45,314 bases of DNA from Silicimonas sp. (GCA_022824315.1 JAJEAC010000142.1:1-45314); one strand, 5' to 3'. Positions 33,955 to 43,198 are shown, counted from the stretch's first letter. The notes: a model not told the origin generated them from the letters alone. Numbers and translations: made by a program.

Positions 33955-35918
33955 CTCGCAACCAGTTGCATCGCTCGCCGCCGTGCGCCGGCCGCCACCC
34001 GGAATCGTCGGTCACTCAGCGACAGCGCACCGCCAAGACCCATGATGACGGCCCCCGACCATATCCAGTTCGCGAACGGCTTTATGTAGGTCCGCACAGC
34101 CCAGCCACCACCGTCCTGCGGTTCCCCGATCACCATGTAGACGTCCCGGAAAACGCCATTGTCTATGGCGGCCTCCGTCGTTGGAATCCCGGCAACGGGA
34201 TAAATTCGCCTCTCCGGACGGAGTACCGCCACAGCGCGCCCGTCTCGCACCACCCGGAATTCCGCCATCGTCGAGTGGTAGTTCGGCCCCTGAACCTCTT
34301 CAACGCCGTCTAGAGTGAGTTCGTAGGGACCTGCCGAAAAGGTCTCCCCCTCCCGTGCAATGCGTATGTCCTCGACCTCCCAGGCCAGCAAAAGCGAGAT
34401 GCCAATCATCGTGATTCCGAGACCAGCATGCGCCACGACTCGGCCCCAGTCGGCGCGCGGTAATCGGACGGCACGACGCAGCCTCCCGGAATGCTCCCGC
34501 CCCGTACGCGCCCATAGATCCGCGACGGCACCGAGGATGACCCAGCTTCCAAGGAAGACCCCGACCGGACCCAAAATGGTTCGCCCCGTTCCGATCATCC
34601 AGATGAAGACCGCGATGCCGAAGGCGCCCACCGCCGCAAGCCATGCCGCCCGGACGATCCGTCCAAGTCTCGCCCGCTTCCATGGCATCACGGCACCGAT
34701 TGGAAGGATCAACGCAAGCGCCATGAAGAAGGGCGTGAATGATGCTTCGAAAAAGGGCGGCCCAACCGAGACCTTTCGCGCGAACACCAGTTCCGCCGCG
34801 AGAGGCCAGATCGTACCAATGAAGACAACGAGCGCCGCAACCGCGAGCAGCACATTGTTCAGCACCAGGGCACTTTCCCGGCTAACCGTACCGAAGACGC
34901 CGACGCTTTGGATGGCGCCGGCGCGCATCGAATAGAGCAGCAGCGCTCCGCCCATGAAGACGCCGGTGATGGCCAGCAGATAGACACCGCGCTCGGGATC
35001 GTTTGCGAAGGCATGGACGCTGGTCAGAACGCCTGAGCGCACAATGAACGCGCCAATCAGCGAAAACCCGAAGGCAAGAATCGCGAGAAGCACCGTCCAA
35101 CTTTTCAGTGCCTCGCGTTTCTCGACGACGGCGGCGGAATGCAAGAGCGCCACGGAAACCAGCCAAGGCATGAACGACGCGTTCTCGACCGGATCCCAGA
35201 ACCAGAAACCGCCCCAGCCAAGCTCGTAGTATGCCCACCAGGAACCAAGCGCGATGCCGACGGTCAGCATGAGCCAAGCCAGCAGTGTCCACGGCCTGAC
35301 CCACCTCGCCCATGCCGCGTCCACGCGACCCTCGATCAGGGCCGCTACGGCAAAGGAGAACGACGTGGAAAGGCCGACATAGCCAAGATAGAGAAAGGGC
35401 GGGTGGAAGGCGAGGCCGGGATCCTGCAGCAGTGGATTCAGGTCGCGCCCGTTCATGGGAGGCACGTCGAGGCGTATGAACGGGTTCGACGTGAAGATCA
35501 GGAAACTCAGGAAGGCAACGCCGACTGACGCCTGCACTCCAAGCACACGCGCCCTGAGCCCGCCGGGCAGATTGCCTCCAAACAGGGCAACAAGGGCTCC
35601 GAAGAGGGCGAGGATGAGGCACCAAAGCAACATGGAGCCTTCGTGGTTCCCCCAAACGCCGGAGACCTTGTAGATCATCGGTTTCAGCGTGTGCGAATTC
35701 GCCGTTACCAATCGCACAGAAAAGTCCGACGTGACAAATGCATAGGTCAGCGCGGCGAACGCGACCGCAAGGAGGGCTGCCTGCATCAGCGCCGCCGGTT
35801 CAGCCACGGCCATCCATGCACTCCAGCGCCGATGGGCGCCGACGAGGGGCAAGACCATCTGCAGGCAGGCAACGGCAAGCGCCAGAATCAGGGCAAAGTG
35901 TCCGATCTCGATGATCAT
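33951..35918 (-). CDS. ccmF: cytochrome c haem lyase CcmF (CycK)
   Basis: 655 aa integral membrane protein with about 15 hydrophobic segments; it joins haem to apocytochrome c together with CcmH. It has the WWD domain WGGFWFWDPVENASFMPWL, the adjacent HxxH-type loop VWGNHEGSMLLW and the PPFLYLGYVG segment. The ATG at 35918 (MIIEIGHFALILAL) is preferred over codons upstream that lack hydrophobic character. It begins the operon ccmF-ccmH-paaG-like; ccmE, ccmG and ccmI are not in the window. Confidence 0.94.
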   Translation of the reverse strand: MIIEIGHFALILALAVACLQMVLPLVGAHRRWSAWMAVAEPAALMQAALLAVAFAALTYAFVTSDFSVRLVTANSHTLKPMIYKVSGVWGNHEGSMLLWCLILALFGALVALFGGNLPGGLRARVLGVQASVGVAFLSFLIFTSNPFIRLDVPPMNGRDLNPLLQDPGLAFHPPFLYLGYVGLSTSFSFAVAALIEGRVDAAWARWVRPWTLLAWLMLTVGIALGSWWAYYELGWGGFWFWDPVENASFMPWLVSVALLHSAAVVEKREALKSWTVLLAILAFGFSLIGAFIVRSGVLTSVHAFANDPERGVYLLAITGVFMGGALLLYSMRAGAIQSVGVFGTVSRESALVLNNVLLAVAALVVFIGTIWPLAAELVFARKVSVGPPFFEASFTPFFMALALILPIGAVMPWKRARLGRIVRAAWLAAVGAFGIAVFIWMIGTGRTILGPVGVFLGSWVILGAVADLWARTGREHSGRLRRAVRLPRADWGRVVAHAGLGITMIGISLLLAWEVEDIRIAREGETFSAGPYELTLDGVEEVQGPNYHSTMAEFRVVRDGRAVAVLRPERRIYPVAGIPTTEAAIDNGVFRDVYMVIGEPQDGGGWAVRTYIKPFANWIWSGAVIMGLGGALSLSDRRFRVAAGARRRAMQLVAR

Positions 35919-36125
35919 GTCCCAGAACGTAGTGCGTCCCGAGCAGGCCGCCAAGTGCACTACGAACAACGCGGCGCCGGTGCCGCCAGATGCCGCTTGA
36001 CTGAAATCACGTCTTTATTTGAAGGACGTCGCCACGCCAGAGGTCACTGACTTCGTTGCTGCTGGCCACCCGCATGCTCAGCGGTCCATTTTCAGACAAA
36101 CAAATGTCAGGATCGATCGCCTTGA
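35919..36125. other. intergenic stretch between acyl-CoA ligase and ccmF
   Basis: 207 nt without gene. It contains the promoter region of ccmF and the 3' end of the ligase operon. No clear terminator was identified. Confidence 0.3.
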
Positions 36126-37610
36126 TTACAGCCGCTCCGCGAGTTTCAGCCTTTGGATCTTGCCGGACGGTCCTTTCGGAAGCTCGTCAAGGAAGTGAAT
36201 CGCGTCCGGCGACTTGAAACTCCCAAGCCGTTCCCTGCAGAAACCAAGGAGATCGCTGGCCTCAAGCAGTGACCCGGTTCGAATTCGAACGGCAGCTTCC
36301 ACGGTTTCTCCGTAGCGACTGCAGTTTCGGGCAAAGGCGGCGGCCTCAACGACATCGGGATGTGCGTACAGCGCCTCGTCCACCTCACGTGGCGCGATGT
36401 TCTCGCCCCCCTTAATGATGAGCTCGTTGAGGCGTCCGGTCACGAAGACGTACCCATCCTCATCCATGCGCGCAAGATCACCCGTCCGAAGCCAACCGTC
36501 GCGAAACGTCGAATCGGTGGCTTCAGGGTCCTTGAGATATTCGCGCATGACATTGGGACCGCGCACAACGATTTCGCCTTCATCGCCGCGCGCCACCTCT
36601 GCGCCACCAGTCCCATGAACGGCCACTTCGCAGCCATAGGCAATGCCGGGCGAGCCAATCTTGCGACGCCCGGGCGGCAGGGGGTTCGACAGGATCTGCG
36701 CCGCAGTCTCGGTCAGCCCCATGGTCTCGACGATTGGCACGTTGAAACGCGCCTCAAACGCCGTCTGCGTTTCCACGGCTAAGGCTGAGGAGGCCGAGCG
36801 TCCGAAACGGATGCGCGCCCGGCAGGCCGGATCAGGTTCTGCCGCGCCGTGCAGGAGATGGGAGATGATCGTCGGGACGACCGAGAACCACGTGACCTCG
36901 CCGTCCGCGGCCTGATCCCAAAAGCGCGAGGCCGAGAACTTTGCCACCATCGCCAGCGAGCCGCCGGAGACGAGGCTGCCCATCACCGTCACGCACAGCC
37001 CGTTGATGTGATAGATTGGCAGGGCGCAGAAGCCGCGATCTTGCGCGGACAAGCCATGGGCAATAGAGGTTGTCCAACCGCCTGCCAGGAGACTTGCGTG
37101 GGTGTGGACCACCCCCTTGGGGCGCCCCGTTGTGCCCGACGTGTACATCAGCAACGCGTCGTCGCCAGGCCCGACATCGAACAGTGGTGCGTTGCCATCG
37201 GCATCCAACGGCACGGTGCAGATCTCGGTGCCATTTGCGTCGTCGAACGTTGCGCGCGCGTCCGCATGCAAATAGGCAAGCCGCGCTTCCGAGTGTTCCA
37301 GGGCATACGCAATTGCGTCACGACCCGCGGCAAGGTTGATCATGGTTGCGCGAAATCCGCCGACCAGGGCGCCATAGAGCGCAGTCACTGCCTCTGGCCC
37401 GTTCGGAGCGACGATGACGACGCTGTCACCCTTGTTCGCGCCGCGGGCGGTCAGAGCAGCGGCAAATCGGCTGGCCACAGTTCGCAGTTCGGCCCAGAGG
37501 AGCGTGCGCCCGGTTTCGGGGAACACGACGGCCACGCCGCCATGCCTTGCCCGCGCATCCAGCCAGTCGCGAACCGTGCCCTGGGGCGGATGACCGCCAA
37601 ACGACTTCAT
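36126..37610 (-). CDS. AMP-forming acyl-CoA synthetase, probable sulfoacetate-CoA ligase (SauT-like)
   Basis: 494 aa ANL-superfamily enzyme. The ATP loop is MYTSGTTGRPKGVVHTH; ETMGLTETAAQILSNP, the hinge GWLRTGDLARMDEDGYVFVTGR and the C-terminal lysine in GPSGKIQR are all present, so it should form an acyl-adenylate and then the CoA thioester. Its start overlaps the stop of the acylating aldehyde dehydrogenase (ATGA at 37607-37610). The pair ligase plus acylating dehydrogenase would convert a carboxylate to its aldehyde via acyl-CoA, as SauT/SauS do with sulfoacetate. Malonate- or other acid-CoA ligase activity cannot be excluded. Confidence 0.72.
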   Translation of the reverse strand: MKSFGGHPPQGTVRDWLDARARHGGVAVVFPETGRTLLWAELRTVASRFAAALTARGANKGDSVVIVAPNGPEAVTALYGALVGGFRATMINLAAGRDAIAYALEHSEARLAYLHADARATFDDANGTEICTVPLDADGNAPLFDVGPGDDALLMYTSGTTGRPKGVVHTHASLLAGGWTTSIAHGLSAQDRGFCALPIYHINGLCVTVMGSLVSGGSLAMVAKFSASRFWDQAADGEVTWFSVVPTIISHLLHGAAEPDPACRARIRFGRSASSALAVETQTAFEARFNVPIVETMGLTETAAQILSNPLPPGRRKIGSPGIAYGCEVAVHGTGGAEVARGDEGEIVVRGPNVMREYLKDPEATDSTFRDGWLRTGDLARMDEDGYVFVTGRLNELIIKGGENIAPREVDEALYAHPDVVEAAAFARNCSRYGETVEAAVRIRTGSLLEASDLLGFCRERLGSFKSPDAIHFLDELPKGPSGKIQRLKLAERL

Positions 37611-39004
37611 CTGCCAACATCCCGCCAATACCCGCCGAAGATGTCTTCGAGCGAAGGTTCGCGCGAGGGAATTTCCCGTACGATCTTGGTCGATTGCAGG
37701 AAGTGCCGCCAGTGCAGGTTGTCGTCGATCGCGTTGCCGCCCCAGGACCCGCAACCCATCGACAGCGAAAACGGCATGCCATTGCTGAACGCACCGCCGG
37801 TGGCGAAGCAATGCGCCTGGTTGACGATGACACGGCACGTCGGAATGGCGGTGGCGAGTGTCATGGCACGCCCTTCATCGGTAGAGTGCAAACCCACCGA
37901 ATGCCCCGCCCCCTGGTGCATTTGAATCTCGCGCGAGATACGCACCGCGTCCTCAAAGTCCTTGGCACGAAAGAGCGCCAGGACCCGACTGAGCTTTTCA
38001 CCCGATAGCGGATGGTCGGGGCCGATGCCTTCGGTCGGCACAGCGATGTATTCGGTGCCTTCGGGCACCACGAGTCCCAACGCAGTTACCATTTTGTCCG
38101 CGTCTTGGGCGACAACCGACCGATTCAGATGTCCGTCCGGCCAAAGCTTGGCGACAACGCCCGCCTCGTCGTCGATCAACGCGCCGCCAGCCTTAGCCAT
38201 CTTGGCGACGAAGGCATTGTAGACCTCGTCGACGACGACGGCTGCATTTTCCGAGGAGCAGGACGTGGCATTGTCAAATGTCTTCGACGCACGGATCTTC
38301 TCGACTGCGGCGTCAAGATCGGCGGTCTCGTCGATGATCACGGTCACATTGCCGGTGCCAACAGCCACGGCAGGCGTGCCGGCTGTCTGGGCGCGGCGGA
38401 CGTTGTTTCGGCTCCCCGTGCAGATGATCTTGTCGCAGGTCGTCATTACGCGCTGGGTCTTTTCTTTTGAACCGGGCGCAGGGACCATGAGCACAAGGTC
38501 GGGGTCCTCGCCAATCTTGGCGAACTCGGCATGGATGAACCCGAGCAATCGCTCGCACGAGGCAACACCCTTGGGCGAAGGCGCCACGATGATCGAGTTA
38601 CCGCACTTCAGCGCGTTGATGATGTTGTTTGCAGGTGTCGCGATCGGATTGGTCGAGGGCACGACAGCCCCGACGACACCCATCGGACGGGCAATTTCGG
38701 TGATGCCGGATTCGGCATCGTCGCGAAGCACGCCATGGGTCCGCACACCCGCGATATCGCGCATCAAACCCAAGGTCTTGCGATGGTTCTTGACAATCTT
38801 GTCGGGCACGTTGCCGAGACCTGTGGTGGCCACGGCCAACTCGGCCAGTTCGCGATTCCGCACGGGCTCCATGATCGCCCAGGCAACGGCTTGCGTGGCA
38901 CGGTCGTAACGGCCTTGGCTTCCCTCTCGTTCGTAGGTGGCCTGTGCAGAGCGGGATCGAGCGATGATGGCGTCGAGTTCAGCGATGGGATCGGGAGCGT
39001 TCAT
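37607..39004 (-). CDS. CoA-acylating aldehyde dehydrogenase, probable sulfoacetaldehyde dehydrogenase (SauS-like)
   Basis: 465 aa of the acylating ALDH family (as in EutE/AdhE). The catalytic cysteine is C249 in FDNATSCSSENA; GTGNVTVIIDETADLDAA and GVVGAVVPSTNP are family marks. QGAGHSVGLHS and the C-terminal GAFSNGMPFSLSMGCGSWGG correspond, as I recall, to the SauS branch that reduces sulfoacetyl-CoA to sulfoacetaldehyde. The ATG at 39004 is preferred; the 15 codons upstream pass through a hairpin. It is the fourth gene of the leftward operon. Confidence 0.75.
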   Translation of the reverse strand: MNAPDPIAELDAIIARSRSAQATYEREGSQGRYDRATQAVAWAIMEPVRNRELAELAVATTGLGNVPDKIVKNHRKTLGLMRDIAGVRTHGVLRDDAESGITEIARPMGVVGAVVPSTNPIATPANNIINALKCGNSIIVAPSPKGVASCERLLGFIHAEFAKIGEDPDLVLMVPAPGSKEKTQRVMTTCDKIICTGSRNNVRRAQTAGTPAVAVGTGNVTVIIDETADLDAAVEKIRASKTFDNATSCSSENAAVVVDEVYNAFVAKMAKAGGALIDDEAGVVAKLWPDGHLNRSVVAQDADKMVTALGLVVPEGTEYIAVPTEGIGPDHPLSGEKLSRVLALFRAKDFEDAVRISREIQMHQGAGHSVGLHSTDEGRAMTLATAIPTCRVIVNQAHCFATGGAFSNGMPFSLSMGCGSWGGNAIDDNLHWRHFLQSTKIVREIPSREPSLEDIFGGYWRDVGR

Positions 39005-39027
39005 GGAACTGTCCGTCAGAAATGGTG

Positions 39028-39054
39028 GTAGGGTGGGCCGAAAGCCCACCCTAC
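39028..39054 (-). repeat. intercistronic hairpin after the TTT binding-protein gene
   Basis: GTAGGGTGGGC (39028-39038), loop CGAAA, GCCCACCCTAC (39044-39054): a perfect 11-bp stem between tctC and the aldehyde dehydrogenase gene. No T-run follows, so it is more likely an mRNA-stabilising or attenuating structure than a full terminator. The sequence resembles dispersed REP-like elements of other bacteria. Confidence 0.7.
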
Positions 39055-39075
39055 ACTACACATGGTCTCGTGGCA

Positions 39076-40038
39076 TCAGAGCCCGGCGAGCAACTCCTTC
39101 AATGCAGCTTCACGGGCCATCCACATCTCGATCACCTCGTCTCGGGTCATGATGTGCATGGGCGAGCCACCGGCCTTCATCTTGGAGGCCACGCGGCCGT
39201 TGGCGAACATGGTCGGAACCACTTCGGCCAGCTTGTCGATGATCGGCTGCGGCGTGCCCTTGGGCACCATCACGCCACGGAAGTTCACCGATGAGTTGTC
39301 GATGTCAAAGCCCTGCTCCATCAGCGTCGGTACGTCGGGAAGGAAATCATTCCGTTCCAAATCGAAGACGCCGAGAATCTTGACGTTGCCGGCCTCGCGT
39401 GCCCGGAATGCATCCGACAGGTTGTTGACGCCGCCGAGAACTTCGCCGGCGATGACGGCCTTCATTGCGCCGGCACCACCCTGGTTGTTCGGGATGTAGG
39501 CCAGTTTCACGCCTGCGGCCTTTTCCAGCTGCAACGCGGCGATATGGTGGCCGACAAAGAGGCCCGCACCCGAAAACGTCAGCTTGCCCGGGTTTGCCGC
39601 CGCATAGTCAACCACGTCGTTCATCGAATTGAACTCGCTGTCCGCTGCGACAACGAACACCGCCGGGTCGGCACCCCAGTTGGCGATGGGTTCAAAGCTG
39701 TCGGCGGAATAGGACACGCCGCCTTCGATCGACTGTGCAATGAAATGCGGGATGTTGTAGGCGCCGAGCGTATAGCCGTCGGATTCCGCTTGCCCGGCAA
39801 ACCAGTTCCAGCCGACGCGACCGCCGGCGCCTGGCTTGTTGATGATCGCGATCGGCATGCCAAGCGCATCTTCGTTGCCCGCAGTCATGGTCACGATTCG
39901 CGCCTGGAAGTCAGTTGCGCCTCCGGCACCGTAGCTCACCATCAACATGATCGGGCGCTCGGGGTAGTTGTCGTCAGCCATTGCGCCGCCGGCCAAGGCC
40001 GTCAGCGCCGTGGCGGCAGATGCTATCAGGTTCTTCAT
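39076..40038 (-). CDS. tctC: TTT-family solute-binding protein (TctC/Bug type)
   Basis: 320 aa periplasmic protein with signal peptide MKNLIASAATALTALAGGAMA. It has YPERPIMLMVSYGAGGATD (the Bug-family P-loop for the carboxylate), INKPGAGGRVGWN and LAYIPNNQGGAGAMKAVIAG. It delivers an organic acid, here possibly sulfoacetate or a related sulfonate, to TctA-TctB. GGAGAACC precedes the start. It is third in the operon and is followed by a stable hairpin, which could let it be made in excess. Confidence 0.88.
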   Translation of the reverse strand: MKNLIASAATALTALAGGAMADDNYPERPIMLMVSYGAGGATDFQARIVTMTAGNEDALGMPIAIINKPGAGGRVGWNWFAGQAESDGYTLGAYNIPHFIAQSIEGGVSYSADSFEPIANWGADPAVFVVAADSEFNSMNDVVDYAAANPGKLTFSGAGLFVGHHIAALQLEKAAGVKLAYIPNNQGGAGAMKAVIAGEVLGGVNNLSDAFRAREAGNVKILGVFDLERNDFLPDVPTLMEQGFDIDNSSVNFRGVMVPKGTPQPIIDKLAEVVPTMFANGRVASKMKAGGSPMHIMTRDEVIEMWMAREAALKELLAGL

Positions 40039-40081
40039 GTTGGTTCTCCTTTCGGGATGGTTGGTCTGCCGCTCTTGCGGT

Positions 40082-40546
40082 TCAGAAGAAGATCTCTCGC
40101 GGTGTGAATACGCTCAGAAGTTTCGCGAAGAGACCGTACATGACCACCAGGAATCCGGCGGTGATGAGAATGCGCTTGATCCAGCTCTTGAGCTCCCCGT
40201 GCGGGGCGGGATCGTAGAGCGACAACAAGACAAAGAAGGCGATGGTCGAGGCCGTATAGAATCCCAAGGACTGCGCAGCCCAGAAAACGAAGATCAGCGA
40301 CACGACCAGTCCCGGGGCGATATTGATCATCGCCTCCAGATCCAGACCGTTGCCGACCCTGGTTCGGCCAAGGAGCGCCTTGCCGAACGTCCAGAGGGCA
40401 AGCACGACAAACACTGTCGAGATGATCCGCGGGAACAGAAACGCGGCCGCTGGTTCCTGAGTAAAGCTGACATACGTCACGGAAACGCCAACTGCGGCCA
40501 CAAGACCGCTGGCAACAATGTGTTGCATGCGCGGCAAATCGGTCAC
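40082..40546 (-). CDS. tctB: TTT-family small permease subunit (TctB)
   Basis: 154 aa with four hydrophobic segments, the usual layout of TctB. Sequence conservation in this family is low; the assignment comes from length, topology and its place between tctA and tctC. Its start overlaps the tctA stop by 4 nt (40543-40546). Confidence 0.85.
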   Translation of the reverse strand: MTDLPRMQHIVASGLVAAVGVSVTYVSFTQEPAAAFLFPRIISTVFVVLALWTFGKALLGRTRVGNGLDLEAMINIAPGLVVSLIFVFWAAQSLGFYTASTIAFFVLLSLYDPAPHGELKSWIKRILITAGFLVVMYGLFAKLLSVFTPREIFF

Positions 40547-42072
40547 GAGATTGCCTCTTTCTTGGCCACCGCCTCGTCCTTTGCAGTGTGACGGCGCTGG
40601 CGCAGCTCCAGCCAGACCGAATAGCCGATCGAGGCGACCACGATTGCGATAAGCGCCAGGTTCAGCGGCCCAGTGAAGAAGTAGCTGCCGATGCTCGACG
40701 TGGCATTGGCGATCATGGAGCCTTGCACGAAATTTGCCTCGGCGATCGGTCCAAGGATCAGACCCAAAACCAGTGGGGCCGCCGAAAATCCGAAACGCTC
40801 AAGGAAGTACATCCCGGTTCCGAGGGCGGCCATCACATAAACGTCACCCATCGAGTGCTGCACGGAATAGCTGCCGAATACAGCCAAGCCCAGCACTACC
40901 GCGGCCATGACCGCGTTCGGCACTTGTGCGACGCGCGCGGCCAGCCCCGCGACATAGAGCCCGAAAATGCACATCAAGATCTGTCCAATCAGCATCGAGT
41001 TGATGAACGTCCAGGCCACGTCGGGATGGTTGTCAAAAAGGTCCGAGCCAGGGAAAATGCCGTGAATCAGGAGGCCCCCCAGCAGCACCGCCGCCGTGGG
41101 GGAGCCAGGAATCGACAAGGTCAGGAGCGGGACGAGGCTCGGCCCAACCATTGCGTTGTTGGCGCTCTCTGCCGCGATCACGCCCTCGGAATGGCCGGTT
41201 CCGAACTTGTCGCGTTCCGGGCTCATCTTCTTGGACTGGTCATACGCGACGAGTCCGGCGATCTGTCCGCCGACACCCGGGATCAGGCCGATGATCGAGC
41301 CGGTGATTGTGCCGATCGACAGCGCGCGCAGCCGCGAAAACACCTCTCCGAAAGCCTTGGAGATCGGGTGAGGCTCGACAGTCAGGATCTCCGCATCGAG
41401 CGACCGTCGCCCGTTGGCGAACATGCCGATCACCTGCGGGATCGCGAAGAGACCAATCAGCGCCGGGATCACGTTGATCCCGCCCGACACGGCATCGTGA
41501 AAGATGAACCGTTGCGCACCCATGATGTCGTCGAACCCGACGGTGGCGAGCCAAAGACCGATACAGCCGGACAGCAAGCCCTTCACGACCGAACTGGAAT
41601 CGAGCGTACCGATCACGGTGACACCCAGAATCGCCAGCCAAAAGAGGTGCGATGGGCCAAAGGCCAGCGCCCATTGCGCAAGAACCGGAGTGAGAAATAT
41701 CAGCAGGAACACGCCGAAGACGCCGCCCACGGCAGACGCCAGGAACGACAACTGCAGCGCGCGTGCGCCCTGACCCTTCTTGGCCATTGTGTGACCGTCA
41801 AGCGTGGTCGCAATATTGGCCGGTGCGCCCGGAATCTTCAGCAGGATCGCGCTGACCGCGCCCCCCGCGACGGTGGACGTGTAAGCCGCGCCCAATAGGA
41901 TCAGCCCCTGCGCAGGTTCCAGCTTGAAGGTGAAGGGTATCAAGAGCGCAACCGCCATCGTCGGTGAAAGCCCTGGCGTCGCCCCCAGAAGCAGCCCGCC
42001 AACCGTGCCGATCAGCAACAAGCCGAAATTGATCGGCGTGAACACATCCCCGAAGTAAGCCAGAAAATCCAA
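40543..42072 (-). CDS. tctA: TTT-family large permease subunit (TctA)
   Basis: 509 aa with 11-12 hydrophobic segments. GLLLGATPGLSPTMAVALLIPFTF and the second conserved loop GLIPGVGGQIAGLVAYDQSK are diagnostic for TctA; LKIPGAPANIATTLDGH is also family-typical. Translation appears to start with TTG at 42072, which could reduce expression relative to the binding protein. It is first in the leftward operon and diverges from the LacI gene. Confidence 0.93.
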   Translation of the reverse strand: MDFLAYFGDVFTPINFGLLLIGTVGGLLLGATPGLSPTMAVALLIPFTFKLEPAQGLILLGAAYTSTVAGGAVSAILLKIPGAPANIATTLDGHTMAKKGQGARALQLSFLASAVGGVFGVFLLIFLTPVLAQWALAFGPSHLFWLAILGVTVIGTLDSSSVVKGLLSGCIGLWLATVGFDDIMGAQRFIFHDAVSGGINVIPALIGLFAIPQVIGMFANGRRSLDAEILTVEPHPISKAFGEVFSRLRALSIGTITGSIIGLIPGVGGQIAGLVAYDQSKKMSPERDKFGTGHSEGVIAAESANNAMVGPSLVPLLTLSIPGSPTAAVLLGGLLIHGIFPGSDLFDNHPDVAWTFINSMLIGQILMCIFGLYVAGLAARVAQVPNAVMAAVVLGLAVFGSYSVQHSMGDVYVMAALGTGMYFLERFGFSAAPLVLGLILGPIAEANFVQGSMIANATSSIGSYFFTGPLNLALIAIVVASIGYSVWLELRQRRHTAKDEAVAKKEAIS

Positions 42073-42100
42073 TTCGGGCGCCCTTTTTCTCCCATGTCGG

Positions 42101-42148
42101 TTGACAGATCAGACTACGTGATGAAAATAGTTTTGCAAATGTTTTCAT
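42101..42148. promoter_or_regulatory. divergent control region with candidate LacI-family operator
   Basis: A 28-bp imperfect dyad at 42121-42148 has perfect outer arms ATGAAAA/TTTTCAT and a central TTTGCAAA; 10 of 14 base pairs match. It lies between tctA and lacI-type genes. A TTGACA at 42101-42106 could be the -35 of the rightward promoter, whose -10 would lie inside the dyad, so the regulator may repress both directions. Confidence 0.5.
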
Positions 42149-42181
42149 TTTTTGTTGCGATATGCTATTCAACACGGTGAT

Positions 42182-43198
42182 ATGAAAGAGAAAAAGGCCG
42201 ATATCATTGCCGTTGCCAAGGCCGCCCGCGTGTCGCCTTCGACTGTGTCGCGCAGCTTCAATCATCCCGAATTGGTCAAAGCGGCGACTCGCAAAAGGAT
42301 CGACGCGACGGTGCGACGGCTCGGCTATATCCGCAATCGTGCCGCCCAGACAATTCACGGCATTCGCGGTGGCACGATCGGCCTGATTGTTCCGACAGTC
42401 GATCATGCCATTTTTTCCGAATTGATCCAGAGTTTCTCCGAAAGGGTGGAGGAACAGGGATTCACGATCCTGCTGGCCTCGCACGGCTACCGGCTGAAAC
42501 GCGAATATGCGATAGCCCGGAAGATGCTCGAACATCGGGTGGACGGCATGGCCTTGATTGGCCTGGAGCACTCCGAAGATACATATGGCCTCTTGCAGCA
42601 GCAGAACACGCCGACGGTCCTGCTTTGGAACTACTCTGACGATGCCCCGATGCCCTGCGTCGGCTCCGACAATTACTTGGCCGGTCGCTTGATCGGCGAC
42701 CACGTGGTGCGCCTTGGCCATCGTTCCATTGCTGCGGTCTTTCCACCGATTTCGGGAAATGACCGGGCACTGCAACGGCTGTACGGTGTCGAGGATGCGC
42801 TCGCAGCCCGTGGGCTGGAAATCGCAGGGGACTGGCGATTGGAGACACCATACAGCGTCTCCGCGGCCAAGAACAAGGTTGCGAGGCTGATCTCGTTCCC
42901 GCAGCGTCCGACGGCGATCATCTGTGGCAATGACGTTCTTGCCTGGGGTGCGCTTCATGCCCTCAGAAGGGAGGGAGTCGCTGTTCCGGAGGACGTGACC
43001 ATCACGGGGATCGGCGACTTCCACGGGTCCAGGGATTTCGAGCCAAGCCTGACGACTGTCCGAATTCCGGCGCACACCATTGGATCGAAGGCCGCCAAGC
43101 TGATTGTCGCGCTCATCGGCAACGAAGGAGACTCCGAAAGCGGGGAGCTTGTACCGCCCGAGCTGCTGATACGTTCGACAAGCGGCCCTGTCCGCTAG
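42182..43198 (+). CDS. LacI-family transcriptional regulator
   Basis: 338 aa. The N-terminal helix-turn-helix and hinge are in IIAVAKAARVSPSTVSRSF ... RRLGYIRNRAAQTI; the remainder is a periplasmic-binding-like effector domain (GLIVPTVDHAIFSELIQ; AIICGNDVLAWGAL; EDVTITGIGDF). It diverges from the TTT/acyl-CoA operon by 109 nt and most likely represses it in the absence of substrate, through the dyad at 42121-42148. The ATG at 42182 is taken because an ATG 30 nt upstream lies before the usual HTH N-terminus. Confidence 0.92.
   Translation: MKEKKADIIAVAKAARVSPSTVSRSFNHPELVKAATRKRIDATVRRLGYIRNRAAQTIHGIRGGTIGLIVPTVDHAIFSELIQSFSERVEEQGFTILLASHGYRLKREYAIARKMLEHRVDGMALIGLEHSEDTYGLLQQQNTPTVLLWNYSDDAPMPCVGSDNYLAGRLIGDHVVRLGHRSIAAVFPPISGNDRALQRLYGVEDALAARGLEIAGDWRLETPYSVSAAKNKVARLISFPQRPTAIICGNDVLAWGALHALRREGVAVPEDVTITGIGDFHGSRDFEPSLTTVRIPAHTIGSKAAKLIVALIGNEGDSESGELVPPELLIRSTSGPVR

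Noticed and set aside
40588..41898. 436-codon plus-strand frame opposite tctA
   Set aside because: Composition (Arg, Gln, His, Asp) is that of an antisense frame; tctA on the other strand is unambiguous.
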